Source of the DNA: DATAVB01 sp040414495
Lineage (GTDB): Bacteria > Actinomycetota > Actinomycetes > Mycobacteriales > QHCD01
DNA: 27,253 nucleotides
Direction: 5' to 3'
Assembly: GCA_040414495.1 (NCBI GenBank)
Contig: JBEDUI010000277.1
Span: 1 to 27,253, forward strand
Part shown: in pieces, positions 1 through 8,074 of the stretch
Layout of the letters: the number at the start of each line of letters is the position of its first letter
Position numbering within the stretch: the stretch's first letter is position 1
The notes under the pieces: model-generated
What the model was told of the DNA's origin: nothing
What the model saw: only the letters and a program-made list of their open reading frames with translations
Database searches by the model: none
Made by a program: the position numbers and the translations under genes

Positions 1-1
1 G

Positions 2-505
2 GTTCCGCCGTACGCCGATGAAGTGGATTTCGAATTCGAGTTCGCCGCGGTCATCGGCCGCGGCGGGTCCGACATTCCGGCCGCGAAGGCACGGGAGCAC
101 ATTTACGGATACACCATCTACAACGACTTCTCGGCCCGGCAGACCCAGTCCCGGGAGATGGCGATCGGCCTCGGTCCGGCCAAGGGCAAGGACTTCCGGC
201 GGGCCCACGTGCTCGGGCCGTGGCTGGTCACCGCCGACGAGGTACCCGATCCATACGCGTTGCGGATGCAGTCCTGGGTGAACGGTGAACTGTGGACAGA
301 CGGCAACTCGGCCGACATGCACTGGCGATTCGAGGACATGATCGCGCATGCCTCGGCCGGCGAGCTGTTACGGCCCGGCGAGATTTTCGGCTCAGGTACG
401 GTCGCGAACGGTTGCGGCGCCGAACGCGGTGTGGCCTTACAACGCGGCGACACGGTCACGTTGACGGTCGATGGGTTGGGAACGCTGCGTAATCAGGTCG
501 GCTGA
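2..505 (+). CDS. Fumarylacetoacetate hydrolase family protein, C-terminal part (5' truncated by window edge)
   Basis: The reading frame is open from the first bases, so the gene begins before the window; about 167 C-terminal residues are visible. The stretch reading DFEFEFAAVIGRGG, then GYTIYNDFSARQTQ, matches the metal-binding core of FAH-fold hydrolases/isomerases (typically D/E-x-E-x-E-x-A-x-V-I-G, then GYT-x-x-N-D-x-S-A-R). The end has the usual G-D-x-V-x-x-x-x-x-G-x-G-x-L-x-N-x-V pattern. Family members cleave or isomerise 2,4-diketo acids in the cytosol. One branch hydrolyses 2,4-diketo-3-deoxy-L-rhamnonate or the fuconate equivalent, which would fit the decayed rhamnonate-dehydratase-like gene near 10.0-10.6 kb, but this substrate is inference. 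A GH76 gene follows after 41 bp on the same strand. The family is confident; the substrate is unknown. Confidence 0.85.
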   Translation, partial: VPPYADEVDFEFEFAAVIGRGGSDIPAAKAREHIYGYTIYNDFSARQTQSREMAIGLGPAKGKDFRRAHVLGPWLVTADEVPDPYALRMQSWVNGELWTDGNSADMHWRFEDMIAHASAGELLRPGEIFGSGTVANGCGAERGVALQRGDTVTLTVDGLGTLRNQVG

Positions 506-546
506 GCTATAGCCATCTCGCCGCGCATAGGTGAAGATGTCGTCTC

Positions 547-1653
547 ATGCGGACCGCTCGTTACTTCCTCGCCGTTGTCGTCAGCCTGCTGTTAGCAGCA
601 CTTTTGCCCTCCGCCACCGCCAATGCCGGCCCGGCCGAATCACGGGCGGGCGCGGCGGTACAGACGATGATGGGCTATTACGACCAGACGTCCGGCCGCT
701 GGGCGCCGGATGACCCATGGTGGCAGTCCGGAAATGCACTGCAGACGTTCCTGGATTACGCGGCAACCACGCATGCGCGGCCGGCGACCTACCTGCCAGT
801 GCTGCAAAACACAATGGAGCAGCAGCGTAAACCGCTGCCGTGGTGGCCATCCGGCGGCGGCGAATTCCGGGCCGATTCCACCGACGACACCGGCTGGTGG
901 GCCCTGGCCATGGTGCGGGCCTACGATCTGACCCGGGACCCGGATTATCTCGCCATCGCCAAGACCGATGCTGCCTATATCAAGAGTTTCTGGGACGACA
1001 CGTGCGGTGGCGGCGTGTGGTGGGACATTCCGACCAAGACGTACAAGAACGCCATCAGCAATGAGCTGTATATCGACCTGCTCGCCGCGTTGCACAACCG
1101 AATTCCGGGCGACAAAACGTATCTGCGGCAGGCAATCCAGGCCTGGAACTGGTTCGACCACAGCGGCATGATCAACGGCGACCATCTGGTCAACGATGGT
1201 CTGCAAACCCAAAGCGGCAGCTGTGCCAACAATAACGGAACGACCTGGACGTACAACCAGGGCGTAATTCTTGGTGGGCTGAGCGAACTGTACAAAGCCA
1301 CGCACGATCAGCAATACCTGACCAGCGCCCGGCAGATCGCGGACGCGGTTATCGCCAGTCCTGCCCTCTCACCCGGCGGAATTCTCACCGAGCCGTGCGA
1401 GGCGGCCGGCACCTGCAACGCCGATCAGGCGGCGTTCAAGGGAATCTTCGCCCGCAATCTCGTCGAACTCGACCAGGCCCTGCCCGCCCGTCCGTACCAC
1501 GAATACCTTGATAAGCAGGCTGATTCGGCCTACGCCAACGACCGGACCAGCACCGATCAATACGGGCTAAGCTGGCGCGGACCGTTTGACACCGCGAGTC
1601 TGGCTCGGCAGGAATCCGCGGCCAGCCTACTGATCGCGGCGGCAGCGGATTAG
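547..1653 (+). CDS. Secreted glycoside hydrolase family 76 (alpha-1,6-mannanase-like)
   Basis: This 368-residue protein begins with a Sec-type signal (MRTARYF, then a hydrophobic run to about residue 25, Ala-x-Ala-like cut near ATANA). The mature part is an (alpha/alpha)6-type repeat protein. The sequence ADSTDDTGWWALAM carries the adjacent Asp pair (Asp113-Asp114) that forms the catalytic centre in GH76. YNQGVILGGLSELY (about 236-249) and the W-rich GGGVWWD segment are also typical of the family. GH76 enzymes cut alpha-1,6-mannosyl backbones, for example in fungal cell-wall mannan or actinobacterial mannan glycolipids, outside the cell. Length fits a single catalytic domain with no binding module. 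It lies 41 bp after the FAH-family gene, possibly co-transcribed, and is convergent with the large GH gene. The start is the ATG directly ahead of the signal peptide. Confidence 0.88.
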   Translation: MRTARYFLAVVVSLLLAALLPSATANAGPAESRAGAAVQTMMGYYDQTSGRWAPDDPWWQSGNALQTFLDYAATTHARPATYLPVLQNTMEQQRKPLPWWPSGGGEFRADSTDDTGWWALAMVRAYDLTRDPDYLAIAKTDAAYIKSFWDDTCGGGVWWDIPTKTYKNAISNELYIDLLAALHNRIPGDKTYLRQAIQAWNWFDHSGMINGDHLVNDGLQTQSGSCANNNGTTWTYNQGVILGGLSELYKATHDQQYLTSARQIADAVIASPALSPGGILTEPCEAAGTCNADQAAFKGIFARNLVELDQALPARPYHEYLDKQADSAYANDRTSTDQYGLSWRGPFDTASLARQESAASLLIAAAAD

Positions 1654-1733
1654 GATACGTTTCTTAATTCAGCGGCCTGGTGCGCGGCCAGATCGGAACA
1701 AGCCGCGCTCCCATCACCGGCCGATTCGGCTCG

Positions 1734-4130
1734 TCAGCCCGTAACCTGCACCCAGGGACCGGTAAGGCCAGCTTTGGTGCGTGCACGCACCCGGTATTTA
1801 TAGCTGACCTTCGGGTCGCGACCGCTGAACGTCACCGTCGTCGTCTGCACCGTGGCGGATGGTTGCCACGGCGTGCTCCCGACCCTCGATTGGACCTCGA
1901 AGGCGGCGAACTCCCGCCACACCTGCCATGGATCCGCTAGCCCGCTCCATATTTGCGGTGACCAGGACAGCACCGCGGTACTGGCGCTTCCTGCCGCGAC
2001 CGCGAGGTCGTGCACCGGTGGTGGCGTGAACCGGGTCGGCGGGGTGCCGGCCATCGAATACGGCACGTCAGGCGCCGCATCCAGGAAGTCCCTAATCGCC
2101 GTGGCAAACATACTGTCGTTGAGCGGGAACGTTGTGTTGATCGCACCGTTCGGGTCCCACCAGCCGGGGAACAACGCATGCGCACGATTCGTGAAATAGG
2201 TGTTCAAGTCGTTGGTCGCGGCCGTGTAAAGATCTTTGCTGTCCGGTGCGGCGCCCGGATCTGGATGCCACTCGAAGATGCCCCAGTTGTCGCTGTATTG
2301 CAGCACAAGCTTCGGGTCGATCGGTCCGAAGCGAGTGATGCCGAGGTTCCCGTTCAGCGGCAGTAGCCCAGTCCACGCCGGGCTGGCGGAGCTGCGGCAG
2401 CGCGGTGCTCCCGCCCCCATGCCGTCGCCGCTGACTACCTCACCAGGGATTTGATGTGGGTACATCAGAACGCGTGGAAGGCCTGCCGTAGCGAGCAGAT
2501 CGAACATGTCGATGACGACGTGATGTACCTCGTTTTGCCGGAAACCAAAGGCGGGGTTCTCTGGATTTCCCGGCGGGTACGCGTTGTCGTGATCAGGGTA
2601 GTCCCAGCTCCATGCGTTCCAGAAGCGCGACGTCGGGTCCAGGGCGCGAGGTGCATCGAAACCGCCGGAGGTGAATCCCGCACCGGATTCCGGCATCGTC
2701 GAGAACGAGCCCGGTTCGAAATCGTACATTGTGACGCCGGACGCGGTGATGTCGTCGATGTGGAATACCGGCCCCCAATTTGCCGTCGAGCCGAGCGCAC
2801 GGAACGCGACTTCAATTCTGGTCACCCCTGACCGCTGCGTCCAGCCGCTCAAATCCACGGTCAACGAGTTCCACTGGTTTGGCTCGAACGTCGAGTCGAC
2901 CACGTTTCGCTGAGTGTCTCCGGCAAAGACGGTGACGGACGCTTCGTAGCCCGTGGCGCCCGGCGCTCCGCCGTAGCTATCCATCCATACGGTGAGGCTC
3001 TGTGCGGCTGACAGGTCTAGCGGACTAGGTGGCGCGACGGAAATGACCCGCGACGCGTCCGCGGACGCGCCTGGGCAGGTCGCCTGCAGGCAGGATTTGC
3101 CGCCGTGCGGTGTTCCTGGTCCCTCTGCGAAGCTGTCAACAACAGTCACCGACGCGACATTCGAACCGGGCTGCCAACCTTGCGTGCCGGGGATGGGGAT
3201 GGGATCCGGATATTGGTCCAGATCCCAATACCGCAGAGTCCACGTGCTGAAGTTCGTTCCAAACCACGCATTAAAGCTTGGCCGCCCCGACTGAACTGCC
3301 GATGGGCTCTTATCAGCATAAAACGGGCTGCGTAGCCGGCCGTTGTAGTTCATGTATTTGCCGACGATCTCCTCAGGCGCACCTTGTCCAGCGTAGCGTC
3401 CCGTATCCGCGTCGTACTCGCCGCGGTGCGTCAACCAGTCCCGGAACTCGGCAATCGCAAACGGGCTGTAGTCCGCCAGATACTGAATATCCTGGCCGCC
3501 AATCGCGAGTTCCTCTTCGATTACGGCGTTAATGACGCTGACCACACCTGGGTAGGCGGCCATTGTGTCGAGCAGGTCATTCGCCCAATCGTTAACCACC
3601 GGAACCAAGAGGTCGCGCGTTGCGGTGTTGTACCGGGATGGCGATGGCACGTTGTGGTCACGGGCGTCGCTTGTTGGACCCGCCCAGTCGCCATTCATCC
3701 GCCATTGGTACGTACGTAGATCGGTGGTTACCTGAGCACCACTAGAATGGTATTGGTACGGCATTATGACGCCGATATACACGCCGAGATCGGACGCAGC
3801 CTGTGCAGCACTCATCAGTTGATCCCGACCACGTGGGATGAAGGAGAAACCAAGCCGCTGATAGAGGTTCTGGCCGCCGAACTGCTCGATCATTTTAGCC
3901 ATTTCGCTACGGAACTGCTCGGCCGGACCGCTGGCGAAATCGTCCGCGAGCGGCAGCAGGAGAAAGCTATTTTCCGGACTTGGTTCGGGCAGCTCCCACG
4001 GCCCGGACGGTTGGGCCGCAGACGCCCGGCCCGTACAGAGCCCTCCAAGCGCGACCGTGGCGCCGACACAACCGAGAAATGCACGCCGCCCCATCCGAAT
4101 CTGCAGGCGAGACGCTATTTGTTCTGCCAT
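1734..4130 (-). CDS. Tat-exported multidomain glycoside hydrolase-like protein (GH-A clan-like barrel with inserted binding-type domain, C-terminal FnIII)
   Basis: The start is the ATG at 4130, because AGGAG lies 6 bases upstream; in-frame starts further upstream lack this. The protein has 798 residues. Residues 13-39 form a twin-arginine signal (MGRRAFLG, hydrophobic run, ASA). Residues about 50-305 look like the first half of a TIM barrel: VVSVINAVIEEELAIGG (Glu205-207) followed by DYSPFAIAEFRDWLTHRG is reminiscent of the acid/base region of GH42 and other clan GH-A enzymes. About 316-468 is a beta-rich segment (WQPGSNVASVTVVDSF ... HIDDITASG) like a carbohydrate-binding jelly roll. Barrel-like sequence then resumes (FRQNEVHHVVIDMFDLL, about 530-545), with WGIFEWHP (Glu620) a plausible nucleophile strand. 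Residues about 703-798 are a fibronectin-III-like domain. No exact GH family is assigned. It probably degrades an extracellular glycan for the nearby ABC importer. Confidence 0.7.
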   Translation of the reverse strand: MAEQIASRLQIRMGRRAFLGCVGATVALGGLCTGRASAAQPSGPWELPEPSPENSFLLLPLADDFASGPAEQFRSEMAKMIEQFGGQNLYQRLGFSFIPRGRDQLMSAAQAASDLGVYIGVIMPYQYHSSGAQVTTDLRTYQWRMNGDWAGPTSDARDHNVPSPSRYNTATRDLLVPVVNDWANDLLDTMAAYPGVVSVINAVIEEELAIGGQDIQYLADYSPFAIAEFRDWLTHRGEYDADTGRYAGQGAPEEIVGKYMNYNGRLRSPFYADKSPSAVQSGRPSFNAWFGTNFSTWTLRYWDLDQYPDPIPIPGTQGWQPGSNVASVTVVDSFAEGPGTPHGGKSCLQATCPGASADASRVISVAPPSPLDLSAAQSLTVWMDSYGGAPGATGYEASVTVFAGDTQRNVVDSTFEPNQWNSLTVDLSGWTQRSGVTRIEVAFRALGSTANWGPVFHIDDITASGVTMYDFEPGSFSTMPESGAGFTSGGFDAPRALDPTSRFWNAWSWDYPDHDNAYPPGNPENPAFGFRQNEVHHVVIDMFDLLATAGLPRVLMYPHQIPGEVVSGDGMGAGAPRCRSSASPAWTGLLPLNGNLGITRFGPIDPKLVLQYSDNWGIFEWHPDPGAAPDSKDLYTAATNDLNTYFTNRAHALFPGWWDPNGAINTTFPLNDSMFATAIRDFLDAAPDVPYSMAGTPPTRFTPPPVHDLAVAAGSASTAVLSWSPQIWSGLADPWQVWREFAAFEVQSRVGSTPWQPSATVQTTTVTFSGRDPKVSYKYRVRARTKAGLTGPWVQVTG

Positions 4131-4147
4131 GTTTGCTCCTCGGCGGA

Positions 4148-4166
4148 GCGGCATGTGAGATGCCGC
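4148..4166 (-). promoter_or_regulatory. Perfect 7-bp inverted repeat in the leader of the large GH gene
   Basis: GCGGCAT, a 5-base loop, then ATGCCGC forms a perfect hairpin or operator 18-36 bases upstream of the ATG at 4130, just ahead of its ribosome-binding site. It could be a regulator site (the 19-bp size suits LacI- or IclR-like dimers) or an RNA hairpin near the start. The sequence does not decide between these. Confidence 0.4.
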
Positions 4167-4202
4167 GATTTCTGATGACAGAGACAATCAGGTGCAGGCG
4201 AA

Positions 4203-4230
4203 GTTCTCATATACGAACTATTCTTCGAAC
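4203..4230 (-). promoter_or_regulatory. AT-rich promoter-proximal region with repeated GTTCG/CGAAC half-sites
   Basis: Upstream of the large GH gene the base composition drops sharply. Read on the plus strand there are GTTC (4203), GAAC (4215), TTCGAA (4224) and GAAC (4227), with the two GAAC copies 12 bp apart. An A/T run follows at 4230-4248. This is where the promoter of the GH gene should lie, and the half-sites are candidates for an operator. No -35/-10 pair with good spacing could be fixed. Confidence 0.35.
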
Positions 4231-4377
4231 CTTATTTAGTTTTAATTCTGCCGGGCGACCCGTCAACTACGCTGGCCATATCTGGCCAGTTATTGCGGAC
4301 GCGCAAATGCCTGCGGAGTATGCCTACACAAACCTCGAGCGGCATGTCCGACAGCGGGGCAGACGACCGCGGCGTTG

Positions 4378-4398
4378 GTGACCTGGACAGGTGGTCAC
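4378..4398 (-). terminator. Hairpin downstream of the Tat-exported unknown gene
   Basis: GTGACC ... GGTCAC, with an inner ACCTG-GA-CAGGT, forms a compact stem 84-104 bases beyond the stop at 4482 on the minus strand. It has no T-run, so it is a possible actinobacterial-type terminator or simply an inverted repeat. The remainder of 4231-4481 holds no gene that can be supported, only a CTGGCC-N6-GGCCAG inverted repeat at 4272-4289. Confidence 0.3.
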
Positions 4399-4481
4399 GA
4401 TGGTCGAGCCTTGTTGGTAGCGGGATGCGACGACTTGGACGAGCGAGAAGTCGTTGCCTGCGGAGCTAACGTTGCGATAGA

Positions 4482-5513
4482 TCAGCGGAATGCTGGGACC
4501 AGTTGTGGAGATGTGAACTCCATGGCGAAGCCGAATGTGCCGGGAAGCTCCCATGATATGTCGAAGGATGCGACGTACATATCGTCGATGGCGGTGACGG
4601 GAAGATATCCGAACTGTTGTGCCGAGGCGAAAGACTCGCGCATGAGCGGGACGAGATCTCGTCGGGTCTGATGCCAGCGGCCGTCTTTGATACTGCTCGT
4701 CCAGAACTCAGTTCCTGCGATGTCTTCGATGATCTGACCGGTGGATCCGGGGTGGCCGTTGTCGCCAGCCGTGTAGGGCGGCGGGATTTCGTACCGGTAA
4801 TCAGCAATCGGAATACCGAACCAGATGTATTTTCCATGATCAGCCGACGACGTATTCAGATTGCCCACCGTCAAATAGATCCAACCCTGCGCGGTGTGCA
4901 GATCAGGATTGTAGTCACTCGGCTTCATGTAATTGACCATGTATGGAATACGTACATGGAAATCCAGGGTCAGGCTCGCTAATTCAGTGAGCCGCAGTGG
5001 TTTGGTGGCTACCTCAGGAAGCGTCCAGTACTGCGAAAGGTGGAGCTCGGGCCAGGCTTGGTCGGCGGTCCGAGGTCCAGCACTGTAGAACGGTCGGGCA
5101 TCGTAGGACATCCAGAATTCGCCGTTGTAGCCCCGAATAATCCGATGGTCGCTGCTCGCGTACCCCACACCTGGAAACGACAGGCCAGCAACGGATCCCG
5201 GTCGGTATTGGGCCGGAACCGTGTTGGCGAGGCTATTCTTCGCCCACCACTCGGCAACCTGCCACTGGGGGCTTGTCGAGACCGGTGTGCCGAAGTCGAG
5301 CGTCTTGATGGGTGTTGTGCTCGGGACAGTGGCCATCAAATAGGCGCCGTTGTTATATCGGGGGTCTGCGATCGCATTGCTGCTCAGGCTGGCTGGCGTT
5401 TCTGCTCCGGCGCTCGGGTAAGCAGCAAGCGGCAGGAGCGCACTGGCTCCAGCAATTACCCCTGCACCACGGAGTAAGTCGCGTCGGGAGATTCCATTAC
5501 GTACCGATGGCAT
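4482..5513 (-). CDS. Tat-exported protein of unknown function, probably acting on or binding carbohydrate
   Basis: The start is the ATG at 5513, with GGAAGGTGG 8-16 bases upstream; the in-frame GTG at 5525 would sit on that same Shine-Dalgarno sequence. The protein has 343 residues. Residues about 8-37 are a twin-arginine signal (SRRDLLRGAG, hydrophobic stretch, AGA). The mature part is rich in Trp, Tyr and short beta-like segments (YIWFGIPIADYRYEIPPPY; FDISWELPGTFGFAMEF), which suggests an all-beta, perhaps concanavalin-like fold, but no catalytic motif is recognised and no family is assigned. It lies downstream of the sugar-binding protein gene on the same strand, with a broken Tat leader in between, and ahead of the large GH. 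Context suggests a role in handling the same extracellular glycan; that is inference. Confidence 0.75.
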   Translation of the reverse strand: MPSVRNGISRRDLLRGAGVIAGASALLPLAAYPSAGAETPASLSSNAIADPRYNNGAYLMATVPSTTPIKTLDFGTPVSTSPQWQVAEWWAKNSLANTVPAQYRPGSVAGLSFPGVGYASSDHRIIRGYNGEFWMSYDARPFYSAGPRTADQAWPELHLSQYWTLPEVATKPLRLTELASLTLDFHVRIPYMVNYMKPSDYNPDLHTAQGWIYLTVGNLNTSSADHGKYIWFGIPIADYRYEIPPPYTAGDNGHPGSTGQIIEDIAGTEFWTSSIKDGRWHQTRRDLVPLMRESFASAQQFGYLPVTAIDDMYVASFDISWELPGTFGFAMEFTSPQLVPAFR

Positions 5514-5701
5514 GAGTACGACCACCTTCCAAGGCTCGAGCGTGCCTGTATTGATCTCGAAAAGAGTTGGTACGCGAGGGAAATGCCGCCTTGGCGCTCC
5601 TTAGGTATGCCGCGGGTGGTCTGCGCTGCGACGATTCCACCGGCCGTCAGCGCACTACCTGTCGTCAGCGCCCGCCGCCGGCTGATCTGCTGTGGAGACA
5701 C
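5456..5701 (-). pseudogene. Remnant of a Tat-exported protein gene: intact initiation site and Tat leader, then nonsense
   Basis: A GTG at 5701 has GGAGGG 7 bases upstream, and translation gives MSPQQISRRRALTTGSALTA followed by GGIVAAQTT, an excellent twin-arginine leader. The rest of the 81 codons (KERQGGISLAYQLFSRSIQ and onward) does not look like a folded domain, and the frame runs 58 bases into the next gene in another frame. It starts 26 bases after the stop of the sugar-binding protein gene, in the position of a co-transcribed exported glycosidase. The simplest reading is that a deletion removed the body of a Tat-exported enzyme and left its start. A very small exported protein is the alternative. 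The frame differs from the downstream gene, so this is not an extended start of it. Confidence 0.55.
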
Positions 5702-5727
5702 GTGCAGACCCTCCGCTAGTAATACAT

Positions 5728-7161
5728 TTACTTTGCGTTCTTGGCCCAGCTCTCATTGCCCCAGTTGTTGTCCTTCACCGCCTGCGTCATACCCTTTTGC
5801 CACATACTGGCCAGATACGACTGCTCGGCGGACAGACTCTTCGAACCCAGTAGGAAGCCGTCGAACAGGCTTACGGTTGTCGTGCCGGGCGGGCCGCCGG
5901 GCATTCCGCCAATAGTCATGGCCTCGCCCCACGAGCCCGCGGTGAATCCCGCGGTGGCCGGCGGTGCTTTTGCCGCCTGCACGGCGGGAATCGCTCCGGT
6001 GCCGTTGAGCCACGGCTGCAGGTTCGACCCGACGCTCATCCATTGCAGGAACTTGATCGCGGCCTTGAGTTTGTCGCCGCTCACCTTCGCCGGGATCATG
6101 TAGCTGGTTCCGCCGGTGCTGACGCCGAACTGTGCCGGTGCATTGGTGGACAGCGGCGTCGATTGCTTGGTGATGTTCGGGAACGGCATGCTGGCGTATT
6201 TGAACGACACGCTCGGCAACGCGGCGGGGGCGTAGTCGGTGCCCCAGGTCATCGCGGCATTGCCGGAGGCGAAGTCCTTGATGTTGACCATTGCGCCGGA
6301 AGTTCCGGTGATGCCGGACCAGTTCTTTGTGGCGCAGCTGTCGAAGAACTGCTTGTACAGCCGTAGCGATTCCGCGACCTCGGGCGTCTTCGGGGTGATG
6401 TGTTTGGTGAGTACAGCCTTGGCCCAGTCCTTCGGTGTCAACTGTGGATTGGTGCCCGACTTGCCCGCAGCGTCGTAGACGTTCATTTCCTTGTAGTGCT
6501 TGTTCATCAGCATGTTGAATATCGCGTTCATCGTCCAACCGAGACCGATGTCGCTGTCGTCCATGCCGAAGGGGGTATAGCCGGCCGATTTGAGCTTGTC
6601 GCAAGCGTTGAGCAGCGACGAGAACGTAGTAAGCGGCGCCTGCACCCCGGCCTTAGCGAACGCGGTCTTGTTGTAGAAGAGCCCGACAGCCACAAGGTTG
6701 AAGGGTACGAAGTCCACGTGGCCCTCGGCATCGATCGACGTTGCCTTGGTCAGTCCGTAGAACTTCGGGTTGAACAGGTCGATCCAGCGTTTGTTGCCTG
6801 AGACGTACGGATTCGGCTTCTTCAGATCGGATTCCAGGGAATGCACCATGTAGGGCTTGTACGATGCCTGGTTGAATACCAGTTCGGGTGCGGTCGCCGC
6901 CGCCAGCTGGGTGGATATCGTCTGGTTGAACTGACTAAGCGGCAGCACGACCGTTTTCACCTTGATCTTCGGATTCGCCTTTTCGAATCGGCTGATCAGG
7001 TCCTCCCAGGCCGGTCCGAAGGTCGAGCCGGAACTCGTCCACTGGTTTGGCCCCTCCAGCGTGATCGTGGTGACGCCGCCGGCCGAGCTGCCTCCCGACG
7101 AGCAGGCAGTGGCGAGGACGGACAGCGCAAGCGCGGCGACCGCGAACCGGAATCTCCTCAT
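5728..7161 (-). CDS. ABC transporter sugar-binding lipoprotein (extracellular solute-binding family 1)
   Basis: The ATG at 7161 is preceded by AAGGGG with 7-base spacing; the open frame further upstream is read-through into the permease gene. The 477-residue product begins MRRFRFAVAALALSVLATAC, a lipoprotein signal with lipobox Cys20. A Ser/Gly linker and a family-1 binding fold follow: early segment for cluster B carbohydrate proteins (DLISRFEKANPKIKVKTVV), GVSTGGTSYMIPAKV and KAAIKFLQWM near the C-terminus, and LNGTGAIPAVQ. Such proteins capture oligosaccharides and hand them to the two permeases encoded just upstream. The order permease-permease-binding protein is less common than binding protein first. 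The ligand cannot be read from sequence. Confidence 0.92.
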   Translation of the reverse strand: MRRFRFAVAALALSVLATACSSGGSSAGGVTTITLEGPNQWTSSGSTFGPAWEDLISRFEKANPKIKVKTVVLPLSQFNQTISTQLAAATAPELVFNQASYKPYMVHSLESDLKKPNPYVSGNKRWIDLFNPKFYGLTKATSIDAEGHVDFVPFNLVAVGLFYNKTAFAKAGVQAPLTTFSSLLNACDKLKSAGYTPFGMDDSDIGLGWTMNAIFNMLMNKHYKEMNVYDAAGKSGTNPQLTPKDWAKAVLTKHITPKTPEVAESLRLYKQFFDSCATKNWSGITGTSGAMVNIKDFASGNAAMTWGTDYAPAALPSVSFKYASMPFPNITKQSTPLSTNAPAQFGVSTGGTSYMIPAKVSGDKLKAAIKFLQWMSVGSNLQPWLNGTGAIPAVQAAKAPPATAGFTAGSWGEAMTIGGMPGGPPGTTTVSLFDGFLLGSKSLSAEQSYLASMWQKGMTQAVKDNNWGNESWAKNAK

Positions 7162-7171
7162 GACACACCCC

Positions 7172-8074
7172 TTATTTGCTGCCGCCGGGCACGCCGCCCT
7201 GAATTCCGGCAAGGAAGTATTTGGACAGGAAGGTGAAAAGCAGCAACAGCGGAATGGACGCCAACGTGTAGCCGGCGAACAGCGGGCCCCAATTGGTGAT
7301 GTTCTGCCCCTGGAAGAATGACAACCCGACCGAGATCGTCCGCAGGTTGTTGTCGGTGACCGTAAGCAGCGGCCAGAAGAAGTCGTTCCACACACCGATA
7401 ACCGTGACCAGGGCGACCGTACCGATCACCGGCAGGGACAACGGAAGCATGATGTGCCGGAACATTCGCGGACCGCCAGCCCCGTCGACCCGGGCCGAGT
7501 CGAACAATTCCTGCGGAATCGACTCCACGAACGTCTTGATGAGAATCGTGGCGAGCACCGTTCCGCCGGCCACCTGCGGGATCACCAACACGATCCGACT
7601 GTTCAGTATGCCGAGTTGCCGGCATAACACGAAAAGCGGGATCAGACTGGAGATTCCAGGAACCATCAACAGGCACGCGATCAGCCCGAACAACACGTTC
7701 CGGCCGAAGAATCGGTACCGGGCAAAAACGAACGCGGCCGTTGTGGCGAGCAGCAGGATGCCGCCGATCGATATTACGGCCACCACAACCGTGGTCACGA
7801 AATACGGCTGCACCTGATGCCAGGCCGTCGAGTAGTTGTCGAAATGCAACGGAAACGCCGGCGCCCAGTAGGAGGTGAAGAACTGTTGATTCGTCTTGAA
7901 CGAGGTCACGAACATGAACAGGAACGGGAAGAGACTGACGAACACCATGACTGACAACACAGCACCAATGATCAACTGGCCGGCGGTGCCGCGGCGGCGG
8001 CGGGCCCGGGCCGGCACCGGCGCCCGGTGTACCGTCGATTTGTCGAGCACGGCGATATCAGAGGGACGCGACAT
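7172..8074 (-). CDS. Carbohydrate ABC transporter permease, MalG/CUT1-like
   Basis: The start is the ATG at 8074 (MSRPSDIAVLDK), with AAAGGAC about 7 bases upstream; the extra codons of the longer open frame overlap the previous permease and do not look like protein. The 300-residue product has an N-terminal transmembrane segment (LIIGAVLSVMVFVSLFPFLFMF), five more hydrophobic helices, and the cytoplasmic EAA loop as DSARVDGAGGPRMFRHIMLP, which docks to the ATPase subunit. It overlaps the upstream permease by 17 bp, indicating translational coupling, and ends 10 bp before the binding-protein start. No ATPase gene is present in the window, so a shared ATPase encoded elsewhere is likely. Confidence 0.92.
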   Translation of the reverse strand: MSRPSDIAVLDKSTVHRAPVPARARRRRGTAGQLIIGAVLSVMVFVSLFPFLFMFVTSFKTNQQFFTSYWAPAFPLHFDNYSTAWHQVQPYFVTTVVVAVISIGGILLLATTAAFVFARYRFFGRNVLFGLIACLLMVPGISSLIPLFVLCRQLGILNSRIVLVIPQVAGGTVLATILIKTFVESIPQELFDSARVDGAGGPRMFRHIMLPLSLPVIGTVALVTVIGVWNDFFWPLLTVTDNNLRTISVGLSFFQGQNITNWGPLFAGYTLASIPLLLLFTFLSKYFLAGIQGGVPGGSK

